Source of the DNA: Bog-257 sp963846715
GTDB taxonomy: Bacteria; Acidobacteriota; Terriglobia; Terriglobales; Acidobacteriaceae
Length of the DNA: 64,000 bases
Direction of reading: 5' to 3'
NCBI GenBank assembly: GCA_963846715.1
Contig: CAWJXA010000002.1
Span: forward strand, 558,001 to 622,000
The position numbers were made by a program, and so were the translations under genes. Of the stretch, positions 16,699 through 25,462 are shown piece after piece. The notes below the pieces were generated by a model. That model was not told the DNA's origin and did not search any database. It was given only the letters and a program-made list of their open reading frames with translations. Every line of letters starts with the position of its first letter. Within the stretch, counting starts at the first letter, position 1.

Positions 16699-18249
16699 TC
16701 AGACTACTTCCGCGGCCGGCCCTATTCCCACCCACTCCGCTGCGCTTCGCCAGCTCAAAAGCATGCGCACCAGAAACGCCCCACAAACCACTGCCTCAAC
16801 AGCCAACACGCCCCCCAGTCGATAAATCGAAGACAAGGCCGCTGAATGCACCAGCAATACGTTCACAATTACCAACCCGGCTCCTAAGACTAACGGCTCT
16901 CGCAAAGGAGCAAAGACTCGCAAACCTTCGGTTCGCCGCGCATGCAGAAATGCCAGGAGCCATGTGCTTTGCAGCCCGGCCTGGAACACGGCAAACCCGA
17001 ATAGTCCGTAGTGATATACCGCATACGTCCCGAAGGTCCACGTTGGGATGGTCCACCACAAACACAGACGAAGGTTGAACCAGGCGTCGTTTTGCGAGAA
17101 AAACAGCTCCGTTAAAGGCACTCCAACCGAGCTCATTACGGCGTTCACACAATACGCGTAAAGCAGCGGCTGCGCCGGCAACCACTTCGTCGTGAAGACA
17201 TACAGAATGATGGGCGTGCTCAGGCTGGCCAACACGGCACACGCGGGCCACGCAATGCTGGCATTGATGCGCAGCGATTTTTCTACCCGTGACCGCAGCA
17301 GCGTTGGTTCGGCGGCCGCGCTGCTAAACGCAGGCAAGTAGATGCGGGCCATAGCATTGCAAATTACCAATGGGTAAAGCGAAAGGGTGGTAGCCCATGC
17401 CACATAGCCCACGGCGTTCTTTCCCAGCAGGCGTGCAATCATGATGGGCGGAAACGCCAGGGTAATCATGTTGAGTAGCGACCCGCCCTGATACACCAGG
17501 CTGAAACCTACATGCGGACGTAGCGAGGCCCATGAGAACTTTCGAAAGGGCGGACGGGTAATGAGATTAAATGCCGCACTGCCAAAGACGTCGCGGCAGC
17601 CCATTGCTATGACGTAGCACCAGATACCTTTATGAAGGAAAGCAAACGTGGCCAGCAGAACGGTGTAGATCAGGCTTTCAACCGCCTCCACCGCGCTCAC
17701 AACTTTGAATCGCATGGCCCGTTCGAGCATGGCAAGCGGCACAGTTCGCTGGTTGCGGACAACCAGCAGCACCAAAAAAATCGCGGCCGGCAGATAGTTC
17801 TCCGGCCCGAGTTTCACGAGGCGCAACGCAATCGGCAAAAGAGCGCCAATGACAACTGCGAAAATCAGCGAAATACCAAAAATCACCTTCTGAGCGGTAG
17901 CCAACTCGGTTGGCTCCAAATCGCCACGCTTTCGAATCAACGCAGCTTTCAGTCCCAAGTCGCCGAAATAACCCAGGATGCCCTGGGTCACGAAAATCAG
18001 AATCGCGAAGCGCCCGACCACCTCCGGACCAAGCCAGCGCGAGACAGCAACGCTGCTGCCCACGCCGAGTCCCATGATCACGATTTGGCGAATGACCAGG
18101 GCGATGGCTGCGCCCGTCAGCTTGCCCCGGAACAGCGCTTGCAGCATCGCGCGATAGCCGCCAGGCGATGGAACCGATGCGCAGGCCTCAGCGATGTCGC
18201 TGGCTTCGAGCGGCAGATTCTGATCGAGAAACAGCGGACGTTGCTTCAT
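16699..18249 (-). CDS. Wzx-type polysaccharide flippase (MOP superfamily)
   Basis: A 516-residue polytopic protein, about 12-14 membrane helices after a 50-residue cytoplasmic leader. GSSVAVSRWLGPEVVGRFAILIFVTQG and FGDLGLKAALIRKRG are typical of the N-terminal half of RfbX/Wzx transporters, which move lipid-linked repeat units to the periplasmic face. It is the first gene of the minus-strand operon that runs down to 10 kb, and it diverges from the tyrosine-kinase gene across a 341-bp gap. With the Wzy-like protein and the Wzc kinase it makes a Wzx/Wzy-dependent export pathway likely; an outer-membrane Wza is not in the window. Confidence 0.85.
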   Translation of the reverse strand: MKQRPLFLDQNLPLEASDIAEACASVPSPGGYRAMLQALFRGKLTGAAIALVIRQIVIMGLGVGSSVAVSRWLGPEVVGRFAILIFVTQGILGYFGDLGLKAALIRKRGDLEPTELATAQKVIFGISLIFAVVIGALLPIALRLVKLGPENYLPAAIFLVLLVVRNQRTVPLAMLERAMRFKVVSAVEAVESLIYTVLLATFAFLHKGIWCYVIAMGCRDVFGSAAFNLITRPPFRKFSWASLRPHVGFSLVYQGGSLLNMITLAFPPIMIARLLGKNAVGYVAWATTLSLYPLVICNAMARIYLPAFSSAAAEPTLLRSRVEKSLRINASIAWPACAVLASLSTPIILYVFTTKWLPAQPLLYAYCVNAVMSSVGVPLTELFFSQNDAWFNLRLCLWWTIPTWTFGTYAVYHYGLFGFAVFQAGLQSTWLLAFLHARRTEGLRVFAPLREPLVLGAGLVIVNVLLVHSAALSSIYRLGGVLAVEAVVCGAFLVRMLLSWRSAAEWVGIGPAAEVV

Positions 18250-18590
18250 TTCTTATTGATTAGTGGGTGCCTGCACCGGAATACAGCCGCTGTGACCCAA
18301 GCCCGATTGCAGCCCTCGAAGTTTTGGGGCAGGAATGTCCAGCGTCGAGCCCTTAAGCATATGGGACACCGTGTCACGATCGCACAACGAGTCTTATCAT
18401 ACGGGGATTCGCACATCCCCAGCACGCCAATCCCACTAAAGTCATAGGCCGCGCTTTCCTGCCGCCTCGGCTGGGTTGTCGATGCTGTACAATCGGTTAC
18501 ATTCCAAGTACATTCTTGGGCGGTAGCTTGAACGGACTTGCAGCCGCGGCTGCATCGTCATGCAATCCTATGCTGCGGACGGCGTTGTGA
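18250..18590. other. 341-bp divergent promoter region
   Basis: The gap separates the flippase operon (minus) from the tyrosine kinase gene (plus). No gene is seen. It must hold promoters for both. A TACAAT at 18487-18492 is a candidate -10 for the kinase without a good -35. The part next to the kinase start carries palindromes listed separately. Confidence 0.5.
18539..18564. promoter_or_regulatory. Overlapping palindromes in the kinase leader
   Basis: A perfect 16-bp palindrome (arms TGCAGCCG/CGGCTGCA, 18539-18554) overlaps a second dyad, TGCAT-CGTC-ATGCA (18551-18564). They end 26 nt before the ATG of the Wzc-type kinase. This could be a repressor operator or an RNA hairpin pair near the ribosome site. 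No regulator can be named. Confidence 0.5.
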
Positions 18591-20858
18591 ATGGAACCTG
18601 AAAATACCCCTCGAACGTTGATCCCTCACAGGGATGCGCTGCAGCTGTTGCGTCCCCCGGGCGACACTTTTCATGCTGCCTATCATCCCGGTGGCAGCCA
18701 TATTCCCAGTCTATGGGATTACTGGCGGATTCTACTTCGGCATAAATGGACGGTGTTGTCAGTCGTAGTCATAGCTTTGATTATGGGCGCTGTGGTTGCC
18801 TTTTCAACCACTCCCGTTTACGAAGCAGTGGGCCGCGTCGTGATCAATCGTGAAGGAGCCGACACGGCTGGTCTGAAGAGTTCCGATGCCGGCGCGAGCG
18901 ATTCCTACGACGATTATATGGTCGCCATGGACACGCAGACCCATGTTCTCCAAAGCGATGCTATCGCCAAACTCGTAATCCGGAAGCTGAACCTTGATTC
19001 CGATCCTGCCTTCGCAGGCAAAGGCGCTTCTCCAATCAACGGAGGAGACGACCTGTCTTCCGCAGAGGGCCGAAGCATCGAACCGCATCGTGAAGCCGGA
19101 CTGGTCGGCAAGTTCCACCGCTCACTTCAAATCAACTCAATCCCACGGACACGTCTGCTGGAGATCCGTTTCTCCGGCACCGACCCAAATCTCGCCGCCA
19201 AGGCTGTCAATACCGTTATCGATACTTACATCGAGCAGAATTACAAAACCCGCCTGGATGCCACCACCCGCACCTCGACGTGGCTGACTCAGCAATTGTC
19301 CGAGTTGCAGCTGAAAGTTCAGGAGTCCCAGGAAAAGCTGGTTCATTACCAAGAGGAGCACGGAATCCTCGGTATCGATGAGAAGGAAAACATCATTACC
19401 TCGAAGCTCGACGAGATCAACAAGGAGCTTACGGTCGCCGAAGCCGACCGCATGCAGAAGGAGTCAGTCTATCGTTTGGCTGGTTCTGGCGATCCGGATT
19501 TATTGTCCAACCTCGATCCTTCCAGTCCCTTGGTCAAGCTAAGAAATCAGGAAGTGGACTTGCATCGGCAACTGGCGCAGGCGAGCGTAAACTTCCAGCC
19601 CACCTATCCGAAGGTGGAGGAACTGAATAACGAGCTCAAAGCCGTTCAAGCCGACATCAAGATCGAAGTTGCGCGCCTGGCTGCCAAGTTCCAGAAGGAT
19701 TACATGGCCGCCCTGGAGCGTGAAAAGCTGCTTCGCGCCTCTCTGGAAAATCAAAAGACTGCCGAGAACCAGCTGAATGAGAGCGCCATCGAATACAGCC
19801 TACTGAAGCGTGATGTCGAGACTAACCGGCAGCTCTATGAAGGTCTCCTGCAAAAATTGAAGGAAGCTGGAGTGATGACCGGGCTGCGTTCGAGCAACGT
19901 TCGCATCGTAGATCCCGCCTCTCCTCCAACGGCGCCGTCGTCGCCCAACATCCCCCGCAATCTGATGATCTCACTCTTGGTTGGCCTGGCCGGTGGCGTG
20001 TCGCTTGCCTTTATTCTTGAGTCGCGCGACAACACTGTGCACTCGTTGGAACAGGCGCAAATGATCACCGCCCTGCCATCTTTAGCTGTCATCCCGCTCG
20101 CGTCCCGCGCCAACCGAGTTCTGTCTCGCGACAAACTCCTGGGCCAACCCGCGGCTGCCGCATCAGTTGCGCGTCCTAAATCCCAGATCGCTGAAGCCTA
20201 CCGCGCGCTGCGTACCTCCATTTTGCTTTCCGAGGCCGGCAAGTCGGCCAAAGTACTGATGGTGACCAGCGCTCTGCCACAAGAAGGTAAGACGACGACC
20301 AGCGTCAACCTCGCCATTGTGCTGGCTCAACATGGCGCTCGCGTTCTCCTGATCGAAGCCGACATGAGACGCTCCGGCATCTCCGAGGTGTTTGCTTTCA
20401 AATCCGACCTCGGACTAAGTACGGTGTTAGGCCAGAACACTAGCGTGGATTCAGCCATCCAGTCGATTCCCGGAGTTCAAAATCTATCTGTGCTACCGGC
20501 CGGGCCGGTACCCATCAATCCATCCGAGATGCTTGCGTCCACGCGCATGAGAGAGTTACTTATCAGCCTGGGACCGAAGTTTGACCACATCATTATCGAC
20601 ACCCCTCCGGTGTTGAATGTCACGGATGCTGTCCTGCTGTCCGCTTTGGCCGATTCCACGGTCCTCGTCATACGTTCGGGCGTGACCGGCAAGGCTGCGC
20701 TACGCCGGGCGCATCAGGTGCTTTCGCATGTAAATGCCCGCATCATGGGCGTGGTGCTCAATGCGGCGGACTCCACCGAGCCGGATCGCTATTACTATGG
20801 CAATCGATATCGCGACTACTATGACGACTCTGCCCGGGTCGCGACTGCCCGGGAATAG
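18591..20858 (+). CDS. Wzc-type polysaccharide co-polymerase and tyrosine autokinase
   Basis: The 755 residues join two parts. Residues about 40-70 and 440-465 are membrane helices flanking a periplasmic Wzz domain with coiled coils (TWLTQQLSELQLKVQESQEK) and the PP-type exit segment VDPASPPTAPSSPN. The cytosolic BY-kinase has a P-loop (ALPQEGKTTTSVNLA), a Walker A' with glutamate for the first aspartate (VLLIEADMRR), Walker B (HIIIDTPPVLNVTD) and a C-terminal tyrosine cluster (RYYYGNRYRDYYDD) for autophosphorylation. It controls chain length and export of the polysaccharide. No cognate phosphatase or Wza is nearby. The FecR-like gene follows 107 bp later. Confidence 0.9.
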   Translation: MEPENTPRTLIPHRDALQLLRPPGDTFHAAYHPGGSHIPSLWDYWRILLRHKWTVLSVVVIALIMGAVVAFSTTPVYEAVGRVVINREGADTAGLKSSDAGASDSYDDYMVAMDTQTHVLQSDAIAKLVIRKLNLDSDPAFAGKGASPINGGDDLSSAEGRSIEPHREAGLVGKFHRSLQINSIPRTRLLEIRFSGTDPNLAAKAVNTVIDTYIEQNYKTRLDATTRTSTWLTQQLSELQLKVQESQEKLVHYQEEHGILGIDEKENIITSKLDEINKELTVAEADRMQKESVYRLAGSGDPDLLSNLDPSSPLVKLRNQEVDLHRQLAQASVNFQPTYPKVEELNNELKAVQADIKIEVARLAAKFQKDYMAALEREKLLRASLENQKTAENQLNESAIEYSLLKRDVETNRQLYEGLLQKLKEAGVMTGLRSSNVRIVDPASPPTAPSSPNIPRNLMISLLVGLAGGVSLAFILESRDNTVHSLEQAQMITALPSLAVIPLASRANRVLSRDKLLGQPAAAASVARPKSQIAEAYRALRTSILLSEAGKSAKVLMVTSALPQEGKTTTSVNLAIVLAQHGARVLLIEADMRRSGISEVFAFKSDLGLSTVLGQNTSVDSAIQSIPGVQNLSVLPAGPVPINPSEMLASTRMRELLISLGPKFDHIIIDTPPVLNVTDAVLLSALADSTVLVIRSGVTGKAALRRAHQVLSHVNARIMGVVLNAADSTEPDRYYYGNRYRDYYDDSARVATARE

Positions 20859-20965
20859 CCCGGGGGCGACATGGGAATCCTCGCGATAACTTGTTGACTT
20901 AGCGACCATCCTTGGCTACCATCGGTTCGACGAAGCCAGCCACTTCGATATTGCCGGAGGTAATG

Positions 20966-21634
20966 ATGCGTCGCTCAAGCCACTTTGCTGGCACCATTTT
21001 ATTGTGTGTGCTGTTTCTCGCCGCGAGCCTGGCCGCTCAATCTAGCGGCGCCATGCTCTACGCCACGGGCAATGTGACGCTCAATGGCGCCTCCGTGCAA
21101 AAGGCGAGCAGCATTTTCAGTGGCGATCAACTCGTCACGTCAAGTTCGTCCATGGTTTCCGTCAATCGCAGCGGTTCGTCGGTGGTGGTAAAGCCAAACT
21201 CCGCCATTCAGTACAAGAAATCTGCAATCGAGTTAATTGACGGCACTGCCCAAATCAGCACAGTAAACGGCATGTACGCGGAAGTGGGCAACATCACCAT
21301 TGCGCCCAAAGACGGATCGGCAGAATTCAGTGTCGCGCGCGTAAATAATCAGGTGGTGGTAACCAGCCTCCAAGGGAATGTCGCCGTGAATGACCGCGGG
21401 CACACAACCATGCTACAACCGGGCAATCACACCACCGTGGCTTTAGCTTCAGCCTCCGGAGCCGGTTCTGCGCATTCCGTAGATGGGCCTTTCATTCACC
21501 AATCTACGCTTCTTGCGAGTGGGCCATTCTATAGTTTAGTTGCAAATCCTAACGATCTTCCATGGTGTCCCAGCGTGGGAGCCTGCAAGCCTGGCATGTC
21601 TTCCCACGTCACCTGCAAATGTCCTCTCCCATAA
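20966..21634 (+). CDS. Secreted FecR-domain protein with cysteine-rich tail
   Basis: The second of two adjacent ATGs is chosen because GGAGG lies 5 nt before it. The product of 222 residues begins MRRSSHFAGTILLCVLFLA, a Sec signal peptide ending near AAQSSG. The middle (residues about 25-150) is a FecR-like beta domain: GNVTLNGASVQKASSIFSGDQLVT, SGSSVVVKPNSAIQYK, VARVNNQVVVTSLQGNVAVND. The tail WCPSVGACKPG...CKCPLP has four cysteines in about 25 residues. There is no membrane anchor or sigma factor, so it is not an anti-sigma regulator of the classical kind. It lies between the Wzc kinase and a convergent O-antigen ligase; a periplasmic or surface role is inferred. Confidence 0.7.
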   Translation: MRRSSHFAGTILLCVLFLAASLAAQSSGAMLYATGNVTLNGASVQKASSIFSGDQLVTSSSSMVSVNRSGSSVVVKPNSAIQYKKSAIELIDGTAQISTVNGMYAEVGNITIAPKDGSAEFSVARVNNQVVVTSLQGNVAVNDRGHTTMLQPGNHTTVALASASGAGSAHSVDGPFIHQSTLLASGPFYSLVANPNDLPWCPSVGACKPGMSSHVTCKCPLP

Positions 21635-21664
21635 TAGTTTTGATACTTGCATGACGTTCTTACT

Positions 21665-21685
21665 CTTGCGGCTCAATGGCGCAAG
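21665..21685. terminator. Weak hairpin between convergent genes
   Basis: A 6-bp stem CTTGCG/CGCAAG with a 9-nt loop lies between the FecR-like gene and the convergent O-antigen ligase gene. On the plus strand ATTTACTTTT follows about 5 nt later, so it could end the kinase/FecR transcript. The stem is short and the call is tentative. Confidence 0.35.
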
Positions 21686-21731
21686 GGAGGATTTACTTTT
21701 CTGCAAAGCAAGAACGTGATTGGGACCGGAG

Positions 21732-23045
21732 TCATGCGACGCGGTCCTTCCCCGCCGACACTCTTAACGTGGCCAGTGCAGCGCACGTCGAAAACCACGC
21801 CGCATTGGCTGGAATGTGCAGATTGAAATCCACCAAGCTGTGCACGAGGATTCCGCAGCAACCCAGCGAGGCCCCGAGTTGAAGCCATGATCTGCTGCCG
21901 GTGAGATTGGAGCGCAGCCGGATCCAGAACGCCTCGTGAACGAAGATGATGAGCCCAAGCAAAGCCATTAATCCGCCAGGCAGACCCGTTTCAGCCAGAA
22001 GCTGAGCATAGTCGTTATGGGCATAGGTCCATGTCTTGTCGCTCACAAAGCTCTCGTATTGGGGATAGACCGCCTCAAACGTCCCCAAGCCTGTGCCCGC
22101 CGCAAGGTGATCGCGAAACATGCGCAGCGTGTCATGCGCGACCTTCGGCCGGTTACCCGTGACCTCGGTGTCGCTGAAGCGAGTCACCGTGGCGAGTCGC
22201 GCCGGCAGTTCACTGGGAGCAAGAAAAAGCAGGAAGGCCACGGCCGCGAGGAAAAGTCCTGCCGCTCCGCAGAGCAGACCAACACGTTTTCTATCGCGGG
22301 TACGTGCGATGACGATGACGATGAGCACCAGCAGTTCGGTGACCAGCGAAAGCAGGCCGCCGCGTGAACCGGCAAACAGCAGCGAGGCCGTTGCAATCAG
22401 CAACGCGAATCCCCACAGCAGTGAAAAACGCGACTTGCGGCCAATTGCGATGTAGTACGCTCCCGCGATGGGAACGAGCATCTCGAACAATCCGGCAAAG
22501 TGATCGCGGTTGATGTAGGGACCGAAGTTAACATTCGGTGAAGGCCCAAACCAATAGATCGATCCTGGCGCCGAGAAGAATTGCAGGATTCCGAATAAGC
22601 CGACGAGTGAAGAATAGATGAGCACGTAGAGTCCGAGCCGCTCCCAGAGGCTCTCCGGCGCAGCGTAATACAGCTGCGTTGTGAGGAAAAAAATGAGGAG
22701 GCAGATCGCGAGTTTGAGCGTGGCCTCGCTGGTGCTTGCGGGGTCGACACTCCAGCGGCCGTACAACTGAAGGAGTACGAAGCCGAGCAGCACAAGTCCC
22801 GGCACAAACAACCAGGACCATGCCAGCACCAGCACACGGTTTCTGAAGCTAGCACCAGCCCAGGCCAGAAGCGCAGCTACTGCAACCAGCGCCATAGGTC
22901 CCCAGCCCCAGGGCTCGACCGAGCCAAAGGCCAGGGGCGCACAAAATAGCAGTGCGATCAGCAGAACCCGCGCAGCCGCGAACGACGCTGAGCCGGCAGC
23001 GACCTGTTCTCTCGAAACGATTGACCTGTGCTCGGCGAATGTCAT
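21732..23045 (-). CDS. O-antigen ligase family protein
   Basis: A 437-residue polytopic protein with about eleven helices. The large periplasmic loop contains PSPNVNFGPYINRDHFAGLFEM and the tail of the family signature TGLGTFEAVYPQYESF...YAHNDYAQLLAETGLPGG, with the conserved H-N-D-Y-L/A pattern of Wzy_C (WaaL/PglL) proteins. These transfer glycans from the lipid carrier to lipid A-core or to protein. The gene starts 7 nt after the TPR gene, so they form one unit. This and the gene at 464-1858 are two different polymerase/ligase proteins; this one is the better candidate for the ligase or protein O-glycosyltransferase. Confidence 0.8.
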   Translation of the reverse strand: MTFAEHRSIVSREQVAAGSASFAAARVLLIALLFCAPLAFGSVEPWGWGPMALVAVAALLAWAGASFRNRVLVLAWSWLFVPGLVLLGFVLLQLYGRWSVDPASTSEATLKLAICLLIFFLTTQLYYAAPESLWERLGLYVLIYSSLVGLFGILQFFSAPGSIYWFGPSPNVNFGPYINRDHFAGLFEMLVPIAGAYYIAIGRKSRFSLLWGFALLIATASLLFAGSRGGLLSLVTELLVLIVIVIARTRDRKRVGLLCGAAGLFLAAVAFLLFLAPSELPARLATVTRFSDTEVTGNRPKVAHDTLRMFRDHLAAGTGLGTFEAVYPQYESFVSDKTWTYAHNDYAQLLAETGLPGGLMALLGLIIFVHEAFWIRLRSNLTGSRSWLQLGASLGCCGILVHSLVDFNLHIPANAAWFSTCAALATLRVSAGKDRVA

Positions 23046-23052
23046 GGCTAGG

Positions 23053-24453
23053 CTAGTGCGTAGGCTCGCTTTCCGCCTGGAACGCGGCAGGCGCGAGCTT
23101 CAGTGTGACCTGGTCCAGCCAGAAGGTTCCGGTGATGTCCCTCGGGAAGAACCTCCCGGCGGAACGAAACAACTCGAGGCGCCCCAGTCGGGTCTTCGGC
23201 CCAGTCGAGAGATCTACAGAAATCTCGTGCCAGGGAGTTGTTCCTACCGTTGTCTGGCTCATCGCATTGAGGCATTCCGGGCACGCAGGATCAGAGATGC
23301 GCAGGCGGGGACCACTGTCGGACGTGATGCTGTCGGAACGCACATACGCCGAGAGACGGTAGTGGGAATTCGGTTCTAGCGGCAGGAACTGGTACGCCAG
23401 TAGGTACTCTTCGTTGGTGCCCACCGTGAAATTCGCCCGCAAACAGTTCTTGCCGCTGTACGCGCTGCCCGAGGTTAAGTCCACTATGGGGTATGGCGAC
23501 TCCGAGCGCCGCCAGTCAAAACCATCGTTGGAAGGTCGATGCTCGAAATCGCCGTTGAAGACGAGATTGCCATCCGCAACTTGCAACTCATCGAAGACCT
23601 TCAGCTTCGCCATATCCAGACGAACGGTCTGGGCATCCTCGCCAAGCCCGAGCGCCAGGAGAATGTCAGCCAGCCGTGCTACTGCAGCGGCAGTGAAGGT
23701 AAACTGCTGCTTCCCTGCCCTCTCCACCAGCTCGGTCCAAAGCGCTCGCGCCGAATCTATCCTCCCGTGCTGCACAAGGTAGGAAAAATAATCCAGCGCG
23801 ACATCGGCCCCAGTCTCGATGAATTGCTCTCGCAACTGCGGCTCCGGATACCCGGCGGACTGGCAAATGCGAAAAACGTCTTGGTCCCGGGAAGGATCGA
23901 TGCGAAGCAAGTGACGAAACTGTTCCAGAGCGAGGGCGGGTCTATCGGAGACAAGATAATAGTTGGCCACCAGCGAGACAGCCTCAGTATCCATGGGCGC
24001 CAGCTTCTGAATGCGAAGCATGGCCTCGTCGGCACAGTGAGTGTCACCGGCGGATTCGCACGCCCAGCCCAGCAGGCCCCAGTAACGGGTCCACATGGGT
24101 CCGAGTTCCGTGGCTCGGCGTAGTTGGGCAACGGTTTCGGCGGAATCGCGTGGATCAGTCGAGTTCTGCCCGAGCATTCCCAGCCGGTAATAAACCTCCG
24201 GATTGGCAGGCCAGAGCCACATCGCGCGCCTCAGGTTTGCCACCTTCATTGAGGCTGCCAGCGCCTGGCTGCCCGCAATCCTGACGGCGGCAATCATGAG
24301 AACTCCGGCACACAGCAGCACCAGCGCGACGAATGTGGCGACGGCCCAAGCTGAGGTCAGCGGCAGGCGAATTGGGCGGTTCCGTGCACCCGGTGACGAG
24401 TAGCAGTGTTCAGCGGCGATACGAGAGGCAGAATCGTGGTACAGCTTCGCCAT
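23053..24453 (-). CDS. Membrane-anchored TPR protein with C-terminal beta-sandwich
   Basis: The 466 residues have a basic cytoplasmic start, one helix at about 33-57 (AWAVATFVALVLLCAGVLMIAA), then TPR-like helical repeats in the periplasm (PANPEVYYRLGMLGQ, LGPMWTRYWGLLGWACESAGD, DRPALALEQFRHLLRIDPS). From about residue 290 a beta domain follows, NLVFNGDFEHRPSNDGFDWRR...NSHYRLSAYVRSD, like a carbohydrate-binding jelly roll. The next gene, 7 nt away, is the O-antigen ligase. In related loci such TPR proteins accompany the ligase; I infer a partner or scaffold role in glycan transfer. Confidence 0.7.
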   Translation of the reverse strand: MAKLYHDSASRIAAEHCYSSPGARNRPIRLPLTSAWAVATFVALVLLCAGVLMIAAVRIAGSQALAASMKVANLRRAMWLWPANPEVYYRLGMLGQNSTDPRDSAETVAQLRRATELGPMWTRYWGLLGWACESAGDTHCADEAMLRIQKLAPMDTEAVSLVANYYLVSDRPALALEQFRHLLRIDPSRDQDVFRICQSAGYPEPQLREQFIETGADVALDYFSYLVQHGRIDSARALWTELVERAGKQQFTFTAAAVARLADILLALGLGEDAQTVRLDMAKLKVFDELQVADGNLVFNGDFEHRPSNDGFDWRRSESPYPIVDLTSGSAYSGKNCLRANFTVGTNEEYLLAYQFLPLEPNSHYRLSAYVRSDSITSDSGPRLRISDPACPECLNAMSQTTVGTTPWHEISVDLSTGPKTRLGRLELFRSAGRFFPRDITGTFWLDQVTLKLAPAAFQAESEPTH

Positions 24454-24611
24454 CCTAGTGCCGGCAAGTAAAAGATTGCATGGAGGTAGATTCGATTTCT
24501 TGAGTGTAGCTGCTCAGGGCGACCGGTTCAAATAGGAAGATTGGTTTTGAAAGCCAACCTGCCGCATTCGTCGCAGCCTCGATCGCAGCAGATTGCGGTT
24601 TTGCGCCAGCT

Positions 24612-25223
24612 TTAGCGGCCCGCCACGACAAGCCCGATGTCCACCGGCTGTACGAGTTGTTCTGGATTCTCGCTCGCCGCCTGTGCTATGCGGATCTGCC
24701 GTTTGAAGTCGTCCATCATGTTTTCGTGCAGGCGAACTTCCGTTGGTTTCTTGGCGATAGTCATTTTGTCGATCTTGTCCTGCAAGCGCAGCAATCCATA
24801 GAACAGATTTTCCGGCCGCGGCGGACAGCCAACCACATATACATCGACCGGCACGATGCGGTCTACGCCCTGGAGAACGGCGTACGTATTGAAGGGACCG
24901 CCGACCGACGAACACGCGCCCATCGAGATGCACCATTTCGGATCGGGCATCTGGTCGTAAATCCGTTTCACCACCGGCGCCATCTTCAATGTCACCGTTC
25001 CGGCCACGATCATCAAGTCGCTCTGACGCGGGCTGGGACGAAATACCTCAGACCCGAAACGCGCGATATCGAAGCGCGATGTCGAAGCAGCGATCATTTC
25101 GATCGCGCAGCACGCCAGACCAAACGTCATCGGCCAAATAGCGGACTTGCGCGCCCAGTTGAAGACGTAGTCGACCGTTGTGATCAGGAAATTTTTCTCG
25201 AAACGGTTATCAATCCAACCCAT
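24612..25223 (-). CDS. nuoB: NADH-quinone oxidoreductase subunit B
   Basis: The 203 residues are a full NuoB (PSST) subunit, which carries the N2 4Fe-4S cluster that passes electrons to quinone in complex I. All four ligands are present: the CC pair in FGLACCAIEMIA, CISMGACSSVGG, and VVGCPPRPE. The quinone-side segment SRFDIARFGSEVFRPSPRQSD is intact. I chose the ATG at 25223 because a GGAAGG precedes it by 4-5 nt; a GTG at 25244 is in frame. No other nuo gene is beside it; nuoA, C and D would normally be adjacent, so this is an isolated copy inside a polysaccharide region. A CRP-like site lies 103 bp upstream. Confidence 0.93.
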   Translation of the reverse strand: MGWIDNRFEKNFLITTVDYVFNWARKSAIWPMTFGLACCAIEMIAASTSRFDIARFGSEVFRPSPRQSDLMIVAGTVTLKMAPVVKRIYDQMPDPKWCISMGACSSVGGPFNTYAVLQGVDRIVPVDVYVVGCPPRPENLFYGLLRLQDKIDKMTIAKKPTEVRLHENMMDDFKRQIRIAQAASENPEQLVQPVDIGLVVAGR

Positions 25224-25325
25224 GATGCCTTCCTTGATGTCCACACGCCTTGCAGGCTGCTCGATCCGAGCGAAGGAGCCTGTTTTCTCAACCCACTATC
25301 TTCGCCGATCGTTGTACATCCAAGC

Positions 25326-25341
25326 TGTGATGAGCGTCACA
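25326..25341. promoter_or_regulatory. CRP/FNR-type palindrome
   Basis: TGTGA-N6-TCACA with matching outer C and G gives a symmetric site close to the CRP consensus half-sites. It lies between nuoB (start 103 bp away on minus) and the fused glycosyltransferase gene (start 122 bp away on plus), so it could act on either. A CRP/FNR-family regulator is inferred; none is encoded in the window. Confidence 0.55.
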
Positions 25342-25462
25342 GTAGCCGATAGAAGCAGTCTAGGCGGGTTGCGGGGGGTATTCAAGCAGATTGCGATGGA
25401 GTGAACCCTGCATGTCTTGACAGCAGCCCCCGCCCGCGTACGGTACAATTTGCGTTGTTTCC

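Noticed and set aside
18520..18540. Sigma-54 promoter before the Wzc kinase
   Set aside because: TTGGGCGG...CTTGAA resembles the -24/-12 pattern only loosely; the GC and GG spacing is wrong.
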